A DNA stretch of 64,000 nt from an uncultured Parafilimonas sp. (GCA_903882935.1 CAIRZB010000007.1:124001-188000), one strand, 5' to 3'; positions 44,864 to 54,018 are shown, counted from the first letter of the stretch. Numbers and translations are program-made. The notes: a model not told the origin generated them from the letters alone.

Positions 44864-45367
44864 ATGGAAAAGGTAAACATTAGGTCGTTTAAGCAAAAGG
44901 CAAGGCACCACAAAAAAGCCTTTAGCCGTTTTTTGGGGAAGGTTGAAAAAAAGCCGCCCCGTGCATTGCACAGGATTGTGGCTGAAATTGACCAAGAGGT
45001 GTGGGCGGAAACGGACTGCCTAAGCTGCGCCAACTGTTGCAAAACCATGACACCCACTTTTACCGGAACGGATATAAGGCGCATTTCGGCCCATTTGGGC
45101 ATGGGGCCAGCGGAGTTTAAAAACAAATGGCTGCATTTTGAGGAAAAAGACAAAGACTGGGTGAACAACAAACAACCCTGCCAGTTTTTAAACCTGAAAG
45201 ACAATAAATGCTCCATTTATGCGGTGCGTCCCAGCAGTTGTGCAGGTTTTCCGCACCTTACCAAGAAAAAAATGGTGGATTATATACATGTACACCAACA
45301 GAATGTGGAGCATTGCCCCGCAACCTACAAAATGGTGGAAAAAATGATGGAGCGGATTGTTTTGTAA
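44864..45367 (+). CDS. YkgJ-type cysteine cluster protein
   Basis: This 167-residue protein has eight-plus cysteines in the CxxC/CC pattern of the YkgJ family (formerly UPF0153): DCLSCANCCKTMTPTF, CQFLNLKDNKCSIYAVRPSS with PSSCAGFPH, and a late HCPATY. The cluster probably binds zinc or an iron-sulfur centre. A lysine-rich N-terminal helix precedes it. Function unknown. It converges with yraN. Confidence 0.9.
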   Translation: MEKVNIRSFKQKARHHKKAFSRFLGKVEKKPPRALHRIVAEIDQEVWAETDCLSCANCCKTMTPTFTGTDIRRISAHLGMGPAEFKNKWLHFEEKDKDWVNNKQPCQFLNLKDNKCSIYAVRPSSCAGFPHLTKKKMVDYIHVHQQNVEHCPATYKMVEKMMERIVL

Positions 45368-45442
45368 CATGCGAACGTTTTATATGTTACCCCTTAAAAG
45401 CAACCGCTTTTATACCGGCTTTATCGTTAAACAACCAATAGG

Positions 45443-45799
45443 CTAAAAATAAACATCCTCTATCAAAAAAAATTCAGCGGGTTGGTTATACTGCATGGTA
45501 ATAGCCAGTACATTAAATTGAATATACTTCCACTCTGGGTGTTGGTATTGGTATTCCTCGGCGGCATTCCGCAGGTTGTTCATCTTGGCTTGGCCAATAC
45601 TTTCCTCTGGGTGGCCAAAGCGGCTGCTAGTGCGCGTTTTAATCTCGAAAAAATGTAAAAAATTGCCTTGGCTGGCAATTATATCCACCTCCCACCGTTT
45701 AAAACGCCAGTTGCGTTCCAATATCGTATAACCCTTATTTTGTAGGTATACGGCGGCAAGTTCTTCACCTTTAATGCCCGTTTGTTTGTTGGTAGCCAT
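45443..45799 (-). CDS. YraN family endonuclease-like protein
   Basis: This 118-residue protein, with the start chosen at the internal Met before ATNKQTGIKGEELAAVYLQN (the longer frame to 45865 adds a non-conserved N-terminus). YraN/UPF0102 proteins share the PD-(D/E)XK nuclease fold: ILERNWRFKRWEVDIIASQG, FFEIKTRTSSRFGHPEES. Function is not established; neighbours give no hint. Confidence 0.9.
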   Translation of the reverse strand: MATNKQTGIKGEELAAVYLQNKGYTILERNWRFKRWEVDIIASQGNFLHFFEIKTRTSSRFGHPEESIGQAKMNNLRNAAEEYQYQHPEWKYIQFNVLAITMQYNQPAEFFLIEDVYF

Positions 45800-46055
45800 A
45801 TTTTTAGGGGTTGCGGTTTTGCAACTGTAAAAGTTAAGCCTTTGCAGCGCAGTTATAAAGTACATGCCATACCTGCCATAAAGTGGCGGGGCTACGGTTT
45901 GGGGTTACTAACCACACAATATAACGTTACCGCATGACTGCCGAAACCGCTTGCTTATGGCAAAACAAACCCGAAAATCCCAAAGCCCAACAACACACCA
46001 TCGTACGTGTTAATCAATTTCGCAAATCCTGTATCTTGCGGGCAAAACCTATACC

Positions 46056-47267
46056 ATGAGTTTTGGGCAAGATAAAATTTTTACACTAAAAGGCAAAGTA
46101 CAACATTACGCTTGGGGTGGATATGATTATATCGCCAATTGGATAGGGCATGAAAACCACACAAAAAAGCCTACTGCAGAATATTGGATGGGGGCACACC
46201 CATCGGCCTCCTCGGTTTTGGTAAGTAACGAAGGCGAACATGTGTTATTCGAGGCCATTAAACAGCATCCAGTGCAATTTTTGGGCAACAGGGTGTTTGA
46301 GCAATTTGGCGAACTGCCTTATTTGTTCAAGATACTGGACGTTAGGGATATGCTGAGCATACAGGTACACCCGTCAAAAACAGAAGCAGTAAAAGGTTAC
46401 GAGGCGGAAGAAGCGGCTGCCGTGCTTTTGAATGCCCCGCACCGTAACTATAAAGATAAAAACCATAAGCCAGAGGTGATGGTTGCCCTTAGTGAGTTTT
46501 GGTTGTTGCATGGTTTTTTAGAAGAAGAGGCTTTGGTTACGGTATTGAAAACAATACCGGAGTTTGCAAGCTTGGTGGAATATTTTTTGCAAGGCAGTTA
46601 CAAAGGGCTGTACAAACATATTATGGAACTGCCCCAACAGGATGTTAACCAGTTGTTGGGGCCATTGCTGCAAAGGGAAATTGCCAACAAAGCGGCGGGT
46701 ACGTTAACCAAACACCAACCGGGCTGGTGGGCCAGCAAACTGTTTAACACCCAAGAAATTTCGGGTGATATTGACAGGGGCGTATTTTCCATCTACTTCT
46801 TTAACATTGTAAAGGCGTTGCCCGGTGAAGCGGTTTTTCAGGGTGCGGGCATACCGCACGCCTACCTGGAAGGGCAAAATGTGGAGCTGATGGCTAACAG
46901 CGACAATGTTTTGCGCGGCGGCTTAACCCCTAAGCATGTTGATGTGCCCGAGCTGTTGAAGCACACCATATTTGAAGGCACCAAAGTAAACATACTGAGT
47001 GGCGACGAAATTTACAGGGGAGAAACGGTGTACCCTTGCCGTGTACCCGATTTTGGCCTCAGTAAAATTGAGCTGTCTACAGGGCAGCAGATAAGCGGTA
47101 CTGCCACCTCGTTTGAAATAATTGTGGTGATGGAGGGCAGCCTGCAAATTACGGGCACCAATACGGTGCAGGCACACAGGGGCCAGGCCTTGGCAATATT
47201 ACCAGGCGAGGAATATATTATTAGCGCACCGTTGGGCACATTGGCTTACAAAGCATTTGTGCCTTAG
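46056..47267 (+). CDS. manA: Mannose-6-phosphate isomerase, class I
   Basis: This 403-residue protein interconverts mannose 6-phosphate and fructose 6-phosphate, supplying GDP-mannose for surface glycans or feeding mannose into glycolysis. Zinc-binding and active-site blocks are present: YAWGGYDYIANWIG, AEYWMGAHPSASSVL, MLSIQVHPSKTEA, NHKPEVMVALSEFWLLHGF and GAGIPHAYLEGQNVELM. C-terminal cupin is complete. The gene stands alone. Confidence 0.97.
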   Translation: MSFGQDKIFTLKGKVQHYAWGGYDYIANWIGHENHTKKPTAEYWMGAHPSASSVLVSNEGEHVLFEAIKQHPVQFLGNRVFEQFGELPYLFKILDVRDMLSIQVHPSKTEAVKGYEAEEAAAVLLNAPHRNYKDKNHKPEVMVALSEFWLLHGFLEEEALVTVLKTIPEFASLVEYFLQGSYKGLYKHIMELPQQDVNQLLGPLLQREIANKAAGTLTKHQPGWWASKLFNTQEISGDIDRGVFSIYFFNIVKALPGEAVFQGAGIPHAYLEGQNVELMANSDNVLRGGLTPKHVDVPELLKHTIFEGTKVNILSGDEIYRGETVYPCRVPDFGLSKIELSTGQQISGTATSFEIIVVMEGSLQITGTNTVQAHRGQALAILPGEEYIISAPLGTLAYKAFVP

Positions 47268-47324
47268 GGCAGTGTAGTAAACGGCCAGAAAATTTTTGTT
47301 ATCAACAGTTGTTATAATCAATCA

Positions 47325-47354
47325 TTGGGCGAGTTAGTTTTAGCCCTATTTTTG
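47325..47354 (+). promoter_or_regulatory. Promoter of the DUF6580-like gene
   Basis: TTG at 47325-47327 and TATTTTTG at 47347-47354 are 19 bp apart, matching the Bacteroidota promoter. The ATG is 17 nt further on. Confidence 0.6.
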
Positions 47355-47371
47355 CAAAAAGAGTTAACGCC

Positions 47372-47950
47372 ATGAAATTAAACCCAAAACAAGCCATTTT
47401 TTATGCCGTGTTAATTGCAATAGCAACTTTAATTAAAGTTGTTTGCGCGCCACGCATTGAATTTAGTGGCACAACAGGCATTATTGCCATAGCACTTTTT
47501 GCGGGTTTTGCCGGGTTACAAAAAAAGCAGGCCTTTCTACTGCCGTTATTTGCTTTGATAGTAAGCAATCTTGTTTTGGAGGTATTGTTCAGGTTGCAAA
47601 TGTTTCCTTTCGCGGGCTTTTATAAATGGCAGTTTATTGAATACACGTTGTTAGGTTTTGCCATTACAGCTATGGGTATGCTGTTTAGCAAATTTAAAAC
47701 AACGGGCATTGTTTTAAGCATTATTAGTGGCCCCACCATTTTTTTCCTGGTATCTAATTTTATTGTTTGGTACGCATCCCGGCAAAGCATCGGCTATGCA
47801 AACAATTTTAAGGGTTTGCTGGATTGTTATGCCGCCGGTGTGCCATTTTACCGCAACAGCATACTATCCACAGCTATTTTGCTGCCTGTTTTTGTGGCTG
47901 CCAACCATTGGGTTTTGCGTGAAAGGCCAAATATGCCCATTTTAAAATAA
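47372..47950 (+). CDS. DUF6580-like membrane protein
   Basis: This 192-residue protein has about five to six membrane helices, beginning KQAIFYAVLIAIATLIKVVC and including GIIAIALFAGFAGLQKKQAF, VSNLVLEVLFRL and the late YRNSILSTAILLPVFVAANH. It resembles the small DUF6580 group, distantly like the S component of ECF vitamin transporters, but no energy-coupling genes are adjacent. Substrate unknown. Confidence 0.8.
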   Translation: MKLNPKQAIFYAVLIAIATLIKVVCAPRIEFSGTTGIIAIALFAGFAGLQKKQAFLLPLFALIVSNLVLEVLFRLQMFPFAGFYKWQFIEYTLLGFAITAMGMLFSKFKTTGIVLSIISGPTIFFLVSNFIVWYASRQSIGYANNFKGLLDCYAAGVPFYRNSILSTAILLPVFVAANHWVLRERPNMPILK

Positions 47951-47970
47951 CCAATCACATTCTGCATAAA

Positions 47971-48010
47971 ACAAATACCGGCCCCAAAAAAGGCCGGTAT
48001 TTGTTTTTTA
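47971..48010. terminator. Intrinsic terminator, bidirectional
   Basis: ACAAATACCGGCC and GGCCGGTATTTGT form a perfect 13-bp stem with an 8-nt loop and a T-run, between the convergent DUF6580-like gene and rnhA. Confidence 0.9.
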
Positions 48011-48063
48011 TAGCGCGCGTTGGTTACCCATCGTGTTTCTAAAAATTTTCCAAAAAAGTCGCT

Positions 48064-48555
48064 TTAAAGCATTTCGCCCTTTTCCATTTCATACCCTTCA
48101 TCCACTAAAAGGTTACGGCCGTCAGCGGCAGTGGTTGCCAACACATCGCACCGGTTATTAAATTGGTTTTCGGCGTGGCCCTTTACCCAAACAAACTTTA
48201 TTGAAAAGGCAGATGCCAGCCTGTGGTATCGCATCCAAAGGTCTTTGTTTTTTTTACCGCCCTTAAAGTCATTCCGTATCCAGCCATCCAGCCATTTTTT
48301 TTCCACTGAATTTACAATGTACTGGCTATCGGTGTAAATAGTCAGGGGTATATGCTTTTTGGTAAGGGCCTCCAGTGCGGCAATCACACCCATCAGTTCC
48401 ATCCTATTATTTGTTGTAAGCCTGTAACCGGCTGATAGTTCCTTTCGCTTGCTACCCCACATTAAAATGGCACCATAGCCCCCCGGGCCAGGGTTGCCCC
48501 GGCTGCTGCCATCGGTGTAAATAACTAGTTTATTGCCTCCTTCAGTTAATGCCAT
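48064..48555 (-). CDS. rnhA: Ribonuclease HI
   Basis: From ATG 48555 (MALTEGGNKLVIYTDGSSRG) the protein has 163 residues; a longer frame reaches 48642 but its extra residues are not family-like. It degrades RNA in RNA-DNA hybrids during replication and R-loop removal. Catalytic residues are visible: Asp in IYTDGSSRGNPGPGG, Glu in NRMELMGV, Asp in IYTDSQYIVNSV and the late Asp in NRCDVLATTAA, plus the handle region KKHIPLTI..WLDGWIRNDFKGGKKNKD. Confidence 0.95.
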   Translation of the reverse strand: MALTEGGNKLVIYTDGSSRGNPGPGGYGAILMWGSKRKELSAGYRLTTNNRMELMGVIAALEALTKKHIPLTIYTDSQYIVNSVEKKWLDGWIRNDFKGGKKNKDLWMRYHRLASAFSIKFVWVKGHAENQFNNRCDVLATTAADGRNLLVDEGYEMEKGEML

Positions 48556-48926
48556 TTTAAGAAAGTTTATGTTGGATAGAAAACGGCGAAAATACGCCCT
48601 TAGGCTTTTATTACGCGTTTGGCGCGTAAAACAAGTAGCCAAATACTAAGGCGGCAAACCTATCAATGTAACAGGCATTGCCAAACGCACAAAAAAATTC
48701 AGTAATAAACCAAATTGTCGTCACCATGTGCCTTGGGCACTACCTCCTTGTATAAACAGCAACAATATTGCACAATGCCCTAGGGAGGCTACCTGCTAAG
48801 CCTTACGGGTAGCCCCGCAAGGGGGCAAAACAATATTTGTTGACTGTGCCTACAAATAGGTAGCCTCGATTGGGTAAGCGCGGTCTGCGACTAATTGGAT
48901 TGCGCCCAAAAATACCCAATTGATTA
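48556..48926. other. Intergenic region between phzF-like gene and rnhA, with inverted repeats
   Basis: No gene is seen. GAGGCTACCT at 48785-48794 is mirrored by AGGTAGCCTC at 48858-48867, and ATTGGGTA at 48869-48876 by TACCCAAT at 48913-48920, forming two adjacent large-loop dyads. An ACAATATT tract occurs before and inside the first dyad (48762, 48830). It could be a structured leader for rnhA, a remnant of a small element, or a non-coding RNA. Confidence 0.6.
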
Positions 48927-49727
48927 CTATTCCCAAGCTGGTACATTATACATTCCCTGCATATAAGTTACCACTTGGCCGCTCATTAGCACTCGGTCGG
49001 CTACCAACTCACAGTCTAAATAACCGCGCCTTTTGGACAGCTGTACGGCAGTAAGGGCTTTTTTACCCAACTTTTCTGCCCAATACGGCACCAAACTGGT
49101 ATGGGCCGACCCTGTAACGGGGTCTTCATCAATACCGCTTTGGGGGCCAAAAAACCGGGAAACAAAATCTTCCTCCGTACCCTTCGCAGTAATAATTACC
49201 CCTCTTGCCTCAACAGTTGCAAGGGTTTTAAAATCGGGGCTTACCGCTTCAACATCCTGTTGGTTGGGCAGCACCACAAAATAGTCAAATGCCGTTTTGT
49301 ATACTTCACCGTTGGCAATACCCAGCCCTTCCAGCAACCCGTAGGGCACCAACTCAACGGCCTGGGGCTTATCCGCAGGAAAATCAAGCGTATACGTTCC
49401 CTCTGCTTTTTTTGTCACTTTTAACATGCCACTTTTGGAGTGTAACAGAAGCCGGTCTTTCTCGTAACCAAGCTCAGTAAAAAATATATGGGCAGTGGCC
49501 AGAGTGGCGTGCCCACACAATTTTACTTCCACCGCAGGTGTAAACCAGCGTATGCGGTAACCTTCAATTTCCTTAACAATAAAAGCTGTTTCGGCCAGAT
49601 TATTTTCAGCGGCAAGTTTTTGCATCAAACCATCTGGCAGCCATTGTTCAAGCGGGCAAACAGCGGCGGGGTTGCCCCCAAATAAACGGTGGCTGAACGC
49701 ATCTGCGATATAAATGGGTAATTTCAT
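48927..49727 (-). CDS. PhzF family isomerase/epimerase
   Basis: This 266-residue protein has the two-lobe diaminopimelate-epimerase-like fold of PhzF: ADAFSHRLFGGNPAAVCPLE, the catalytic Glu in ENNLAETAFIV, LCGHATLATAHI and DEDPVTGSAHTSLVPYWAEK. PhzF isomerases act on 1,5-diene acids in phenazine synthesis, but most relatives outside phenazine clusters have unknown substrates. No phenazine genes are nearby. Confidence 0.93.
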   Translation of the reverse strand: MKLPIYIADAFSHRLFGGNPAAVCPLEQWLPDGLMQKLAAENNLAETAFIVKEIEGYRIRWFTPAVEVKLCGHATLATAHIFFTELGYEKDRLLLHSKSGMLKVTKKAEGTYTLDFPADKPQAVELVPYGLLEGLGIANGEVYKTAFDYFVVLPNQQDVEAVSPDFKTLATVEARGVIITAKGTEEDFVSRFFGPQSGIDEDPVTGSAHTSLVPYWAEKLGKKALTAVQLSKRRGYLDCELVADRVLMSGQVVTYMQGMYNVPAWE

Positions 49728-50078
49728 GTTATTTTGTTGTTACTGGGCCATTTTTTGTTCAACAATACATCTTATTGGCTGCATAGGAGGCTACTGTACT
49801 GTAAAAGTAACCAAATGGCCCAAGTTCTTTATCATGCAAACACGTTCAATCTAACCGGCTTGGGTACCAATGGCGCATAATTTCCTTTTTTAGATCCATC
49901 TTTCCTAAATATTTCTCTTGCAAACGGCTATTCATCGGTACATAAGGCGCTTTCATCCATAATTAACACTTTTTAAGAAACTAAAAAAAACAAGGTTGCG
50001 TTCTAACCTTCAGCGCGCTGCATTTCATTCAATAAAAAATCAATCAAAAAAAGCTAAAACAATTAAACAAACTTAATT
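49728..50078. other. Intergenic region upstream of the PepSY-like lipoprotein gene
   Basis: It lies between divergent genes and must hold both promoters. I see no hairpin, repeat or gene; the last 100 bp before 50079 are very A-rich. Confidence 0.5.
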
Positions 50079-51014
50079 ATGAAAACGGTATATAAACAGT
50101 TCTTTTTGTTAGTGGCTGTAGTGGCTGCCTTGGGTGTAGTTTCGTGCAGTAAAGGCCTATCATCGGCTTCAAAAACATCAACATATACAGGTGGCACAGT
50201 TACGGCATCAGCCACTTCGGCAACCATTACGGTGTCGGCAACTTTATCATCTTCAAACAGTTCATCCGGCAGTGCCGACTCGGTATTAATTCTGCAACCT
50301 TGCGGCAACGGTAATTACCGGGATTCTATTGACTCGGCAAGTGTTCCTACTGCCATTATCAACTATCTCGATTCAAATTATGCCGGGTTTACTTATGCAA
50401 AAGGGTTTGTTATAAAAGACTCTTCAGGTACCGTAAAAGGCTACGCGATTGTAATTTTTTATAACAATGTGCCTATTGGTTTACTTTTCGATGCATCTGG
50501 CACGTTTGTTAAAGTGCTTGAACAAAGGCAGCATGGCGATTTGGACGGCAGGGGATGGCATGAGGGCGGCAGGTTTTGCGACCGAGGCAACCCGGGCAGG
50601 GATACGTTGGCACTTAGCAGCCTTCCCACTTCCATTACCACCTACATAACCGCAAATTACCCTGGCGATACGTTGTTGAAAGCATTTATAACGCAAGACA
50701 GTGGTTACATTGTTATTTCTGCCAATAACGGCATTTATGCAACTGAGTTTACGGCCAACGGCACTTTTGTAAAAAGGGTTTTATTGCCTTCGGCACACAG
50801 CAAGCCAGTATCAATTGCCCAAACTGCATTGCCTAGTGCCGCGCTTACTTACCTAAGCACCACTTATCCAAATTATGTGTTTAACAAGGCTTTTTCATTG
50901 TCTAATAACGGCACGGTGCAACAGTATTTGGTAATAATAACGGCCAACAGCACCAAATATGCAGTGGTGTTTGATGCATCGGGCAATTTTGTTGCGGCAA
51001 GAACAATTCATTAA
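50079..51014 (+). CDS. Lipoprotein with three PepSY-like repeats
   Basis: This 311-residue protein has a lipoprotein signal (residues 1-23, Cys in VVSCSK). A Ser/Thr-rich linker (25-75) leads to three repeats of ~65 residues, each opening with a Pro-x-x-Ile/Ala-xx-Tyr-Leu pattern: SVPTAIINYLDSNYAGFTYA, SLPTSITTYITANYPGDTLL and ALPSAALTYLSTTYPNYVFN. Each ends in a strand such as LLFDASGTFVKVL or VVFDASGNFVAAR. This matches the PepSY-like/BLIP-like fold of many Bacteroidota surface proteins, some of which bind inhibitors or peptides. Function unknown. A terminator follows. Confidence 0.85.
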   Translation: MKTVYKQFFLLVAVVAALGVVSCSKGLSSASKTSTYTGGTVTASATSATITVSATLSSSNSSSGSADSVLILQPCGNGNYRDSIDSASVPTAIINYLDSNYAGFTYAKGFVIKDSSGTVKGYAIVIFYNNVPIGLLFDASGTFVKVLEQRQHGDLDGRGWHEGGRFCDRGNPGRDTLALSSLPTSITTYITANYPGDTLLKAFITQDSGYIVISANNGIYATEFTANGTFVKRVLLPSAHSKPVSIAQTALPSAALTYLSTTYPNYVFNKAFSLSNNGTVQQYLVIITANSTKYAVVFDASGNFVAARTIH

Positions 51015-51074
51015 TAACAGGGTATTTAAAGTACCCCCAACATTTTTCATACGCAGGTATAGGTTGGTTTTAAA

Positions 51075-51107
51075 CAGGCCCCGTTTCAACAGGGCCTGCT
51101 TTTTTTT
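51075..51107 (+). terminator. Intrinsic terminator
   Basis: CAGGCCC at 51075 pairs with GGGCCTG at 51092 around a 10-nt loop, followed by a run of eight T. Confidence 0.88.
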
Positions 51108-51175
51108 ATCTATACAAAGCACCCCTCTGCCGACACAAAGTTTCTGCAATACAGTAAAATAATATTCCTTTGTGT

Positions 51176-52303
51176 ATGGTCCGTTTAAAATCACCAGCTG
51201 TTGTACATATATCTGCGTGGCTTATTTTTTTAACGCTGCCATTTTTGGTGTTGCCAGGTTCTGACGGGGCCAGCAAAATTATTAACCTGGCAGCATCCGC
51301 AGATTACTGGGTTTCATACGGGCTGTACATCTTTTTGTTTTATTTCAACGCATATTTTTTAATCCCCAAATTATACCTCACAAAAAAATACTTATCGTAT
51401 GCGCTATACATATTGGCCGTACTGGCAACCATCTATTTTTTAAAACACTGGATTGACCATCCCCGTTTTATGGATGCCGGCATACCGCCGCACATGCCTG
51501 CCGGCTGGGACTCAATGCCGCATTACCCTTTTAACGACAGCTTAAAAGGAATTGGAAGCATGCCACCCACAGACTTTATCCGCAGCCATGGCAGGCCCCC
51601 GATGCTAAAACGACCAGTGGATTTATTTTCTATTTTTTTGTTGAGTACCATTTGGGCATTGAGTACCGCGATGCGGATAATTCAGGAATGGCGGGAAACA
51701 GAAAAACGCGCCATTAAAGCTGAAGCCGACAAAGCCAATGCGGAACTTTCGTTTTTAAAAGCCCAGATAAACCCACACTTTTTGTTTAACACCCTTAACA
51801 ATATTTATGCCCTGGCAGTAAAACAGAATGAAAATACAGCTACCTGCATTATGAAACTATCCAACATTATGCGGTATGTAACCGATGATGTAAACCAAGA
51901 CTTTGTTACTCTGCAAAGTGAGGTGGATTGTATTACGGACTATATTGACTTACAACGGCTGCGATTAAATAAAAAGGTATACATCGATTTTTTGGCGAAA
52001 GGTAATTTGGACGGCAAAAAAATACCGCCGCTTGTATTGATGACTTTTGTGGAAAACGTTTTTAAGTACGGCATAAGCAGCCACGAAGATTCGGTGATAA
52101 CGATACAGCTATTTGCCGAAGAAAAGAGTATGACCTTTTTTTGCCAAAATAAAATTTTCATAACCAGCCGTATCGTTGAGCGCACCGGCATTGGTATTGC
52201 CAACACAAAGCAGCGGTTAGAACATTTATACCCCAACAAACACCTACTGAACATTACCGCTGAAAATGGGCTTTTTACAGTGCAATTAACCATGCAAGTG
52301 TAA
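51176..52303 (+). CDS. LytS/YehU-type sensor histidine kinase
   Basis: From ATG 51176 the protein has 375 residues. Four membrane helices lie in the first ~185 residues (AWLIFLTLPFLVLPG, GLYIFLFYFNAYFLI, LYILAVLATIYFL, LFSIFLLSTIWALS). A coiled coil leads to the HisK_5TM-type H-box LKAQINPHFLFNTLNNIYAL and an ATPase domain with late GIGIANTKQRLEHLYP. It pairs with the LytTR response regulator 68 nt downstream. In Bacteroidota such pairs often regulate surface or exopolymer genes; the signal is unknown. Confidence 0.92.
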   Translation: MVRLKSPAVVHISAWLIFLTLPFLVLPGSDGASKIINLAASADYWVSYGLYIFLFYFNAYFLIPKLYLTKKYLSYALYILAVLATIYFLKHWIDHPRFMDAGIPPHMPAGWDSMPHYPFNDSLKGIGSMPPTDFIRSHGRPPMLKRPVDLFSIFLLSTIWALSTAMRIIQEWRETEKRAIKAEADKANAELSFLKAQINPHFLFNTLNNIYALAVKQNENTATCIMKLSNIMRYVTDDVNQDFVTLQSEVDCITDYIDLQRLRLNKKVYIDFLAKGNLDGKKIPPLVLMTFVENVFKYGISSHEDSVITIQLFAEEKSMTFFCQNKIFITSRIVERTGIGIANTKQRLEHLYPNKHLLNITAENGLFTVQLTMQV

Positions 52304-52371
52304 CCAGCACGATTATACCAAGTAGTATGTTGTAAAAAATAAAAATTCTTTTAACCTAAAAACTATTGTGC

Positions 52372-53073
52372 ATGCAACTAAAATGTATTGCGGTTGATGA
52401 CGAACCACCGGCACTGGAATTAATTGACGAATATGTTTCTAGGTTTAGTGAGCTAACATTGCTGCACAAATTTGATGATGCAATAAGTGCTGCCGAATTT
52501 TTGCGTTCGAACCCTGTTGACCTACTTTTTATTGACATTAACATGCCCGATATAAACGGCATTGAATTAGTGAAGGCACTTGACGAAAAGCCGATCGTAA
52601 TTTTTACCACTGCCTATAAAAAATTTGCTTTCGAAGGCTTTGAGTTGGAAGCGTTGGATTACTTGCTTAAACCGATTGATTTTACTCGGTTTTCTAAAGC
52701 GGTACACAAGGCAGTTGAATATTACCAATATAAAAAGAGCACGGCCAACAGTATTCATGAGCATTTGTTTGTGCGGTCGGAATATAGGGTGGTTAAAATA
52801 AGTCTGGAAGAAGTTGAATACATTGAAAGCCTGGAAGACTACATTAAGATACACATTACCAATGGCAGGCCAATATTAACCTTAATGCCGCTAAAAAAAG
52901 TATTGGAAAAATTACCGCCTGAAAGGTTTAAAAGAATACACCGAAGCTACATTGTTTCAGTAAATAAAGTACGTGCCGTGCTGAACAGGAAAGTACAACT
53001 TGCATCAAGCACAGAGTTACCCATCAGCGAAAGTTATACAAGTTTTATTGATGACTGGATGAAGGGTCGTTGA
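52372..53073 (+). CDS. LytTR family response regulator
   Basis: From ATG 52372 the protein has 233 residues. The receiver domain has the acidic pair in IAVDDEPPALELI, the phospho-Asp in FIDINMPDINGIELVKAL and the Thr/Lys positions in IFTTAYKKFAFEGFE, LDYLLKPIDF. The LytTR DNA-binding domain follows (about 130-230: RSEYRVVKISLEEVEYIESL, RFKRIHRSYIVSVNKVRAV). It is activated by the adjacent LytS-type kinase and probably controls nearby secreted-protein genes (inference). Confidence 0.95.
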   Translation: MQLKCIAVDDEPPALELIDEYVSRFSELTLLHKFDDAISAAEFLRSNPVDLLFIDINMPDINGIELVKALDEKPIVIFTTAYKKFAFEGFELEALDYLLKPIDFTRFSKAVHKAVEYYQYKKSTANSIHEHLFVRSEYRVVKISLEEVEYIESLEDYIKIHITNGRPILTLMPLKKVLEKLPPERFKRIHRSYIVSVNKVRAVLNRKVQLASSTELPISESYTSFIDDWMKGR

Positions 53074-53160
53074 CAAATTATACTCCGGCAAATTATACGG
53101 GTTTAACGATAAATTTCTTCAAACATTTTTGTAGCATATAGTTTTATACTGCTAATAAAA

Positions 53161-54018
53161 ATGTTTATGCCTAAAAATAATTTTCGCCATAAAAAAGTTC
53201 CCTTGTTATTTGTTACCGTACTGTTTGCAGTACACTATACTATTGCCCAAACCCCAGTAATAAACGCAAGCCCGGTTGCCAATGCAAGTATGGTGCCCCA
53301 AGAAAATTTGCCTTTAGGTATAAAGAAAATAATGGACGAGGATGCCTATACGCAATACGCCCTATATGATGATGCCAAATATGTTTTTATAAAATTGTAC
53401 ATCGCTGATTCCCTGCAAAAAAGAAAGGTGCTAAAAAATGGCATGGAGGTTTGGGTTGATATAAAAGGCAAAAAAAATAAAGTAACAGGTATTTTATTTC
53501 CGCTGGCACCAGCAGGAAATAATTACCCCGGTGGTGGTAACCGAAATGCAGCAGGCGGCCCACCACCTTTTTTACAAAGCAACCATAAAAATGTTACGGA
53601 TACGGCATTGGCAGTGTTGGCTGCAAAACGCCAGGAAATGGAATTGAAAGGGTTTGGTGCCGATGTAACCGGCAGCCATAACATTGCGCAACCACCAACC
53701 GGCATAACCGTAACCTTACAAATAATGGGCGATACGCTGGTGTACAATGCCATGGTGGCGAAAGATATGCTGGGTGCGCTAAGTCAGTGGGTTAGTATTG
53801 GCATTGTTGAAAAAGGCATTGAGCTGCCCGGTTTTGGGGATATGGAAGGCGGCCCAGGGGGCGATGGGGGCGGCCCACCAGGTGGTGGCCCCCCAAGCGG
53901 CGGTGACGGCGGCGCTCCGCCAGGACCGCCGCCCGGTGACATGCAGGATGGGGTACCCGATTTTAAAAGAATGTTTGAAACCAATGTTATTTGGTATAAG
54001 CTTAAACTACACAGCTAA
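53161..54018 (+). CDS. Exported protein with Gly/Pro-rich segment
   Basis: This 285-residue protein has a signal peptide (about residues 1-29, cleavage near TIAQTP). The mature N-terminal part (30-125) is beta-rich (LGIKKIMDEDAYTQYALYDD, YVFIKLYIADSLQKRKVL, MEVWVDIKGKKNKVTGILFP). A low-complexity stretch near residues 222-262 is almost only Gly, Pro, Asp and Ser, and another PGGGNRNAAGGPPP lies near 121. The C-terminus ends in a strand IWYKLKLH. I do not recognise a family. It follows the LytTR gene by 87 nt and precedes the T9SS-type proteins, so a surface role is likely. Confidence 0.75.
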   Translation: MFMPKNNFRHKKVPLLFVTVLFAVHYTIAQTPVINASPVANASMVPQENLPLGIKKIMDEDAYTQYALYDDAKYVFIKLYIADSLQKRKVLKNGMEVWVDIKGKKNKVTGILFPLAPAGNNYPGGGNRNAAGGPPPFLQSNHKNVTDTALAVLAAKRQEMELKGFGADVTGSHNIAQPPTGITVTLQIMGDTLVYNAMVAKDMLGALSQWVSIGIVEKGIELPGFGDMEGGPGGDGGGPPGGGPPSGGDGGAPPGPPPGDMQDGVPDFKRMFETNVIWYKLKLHS

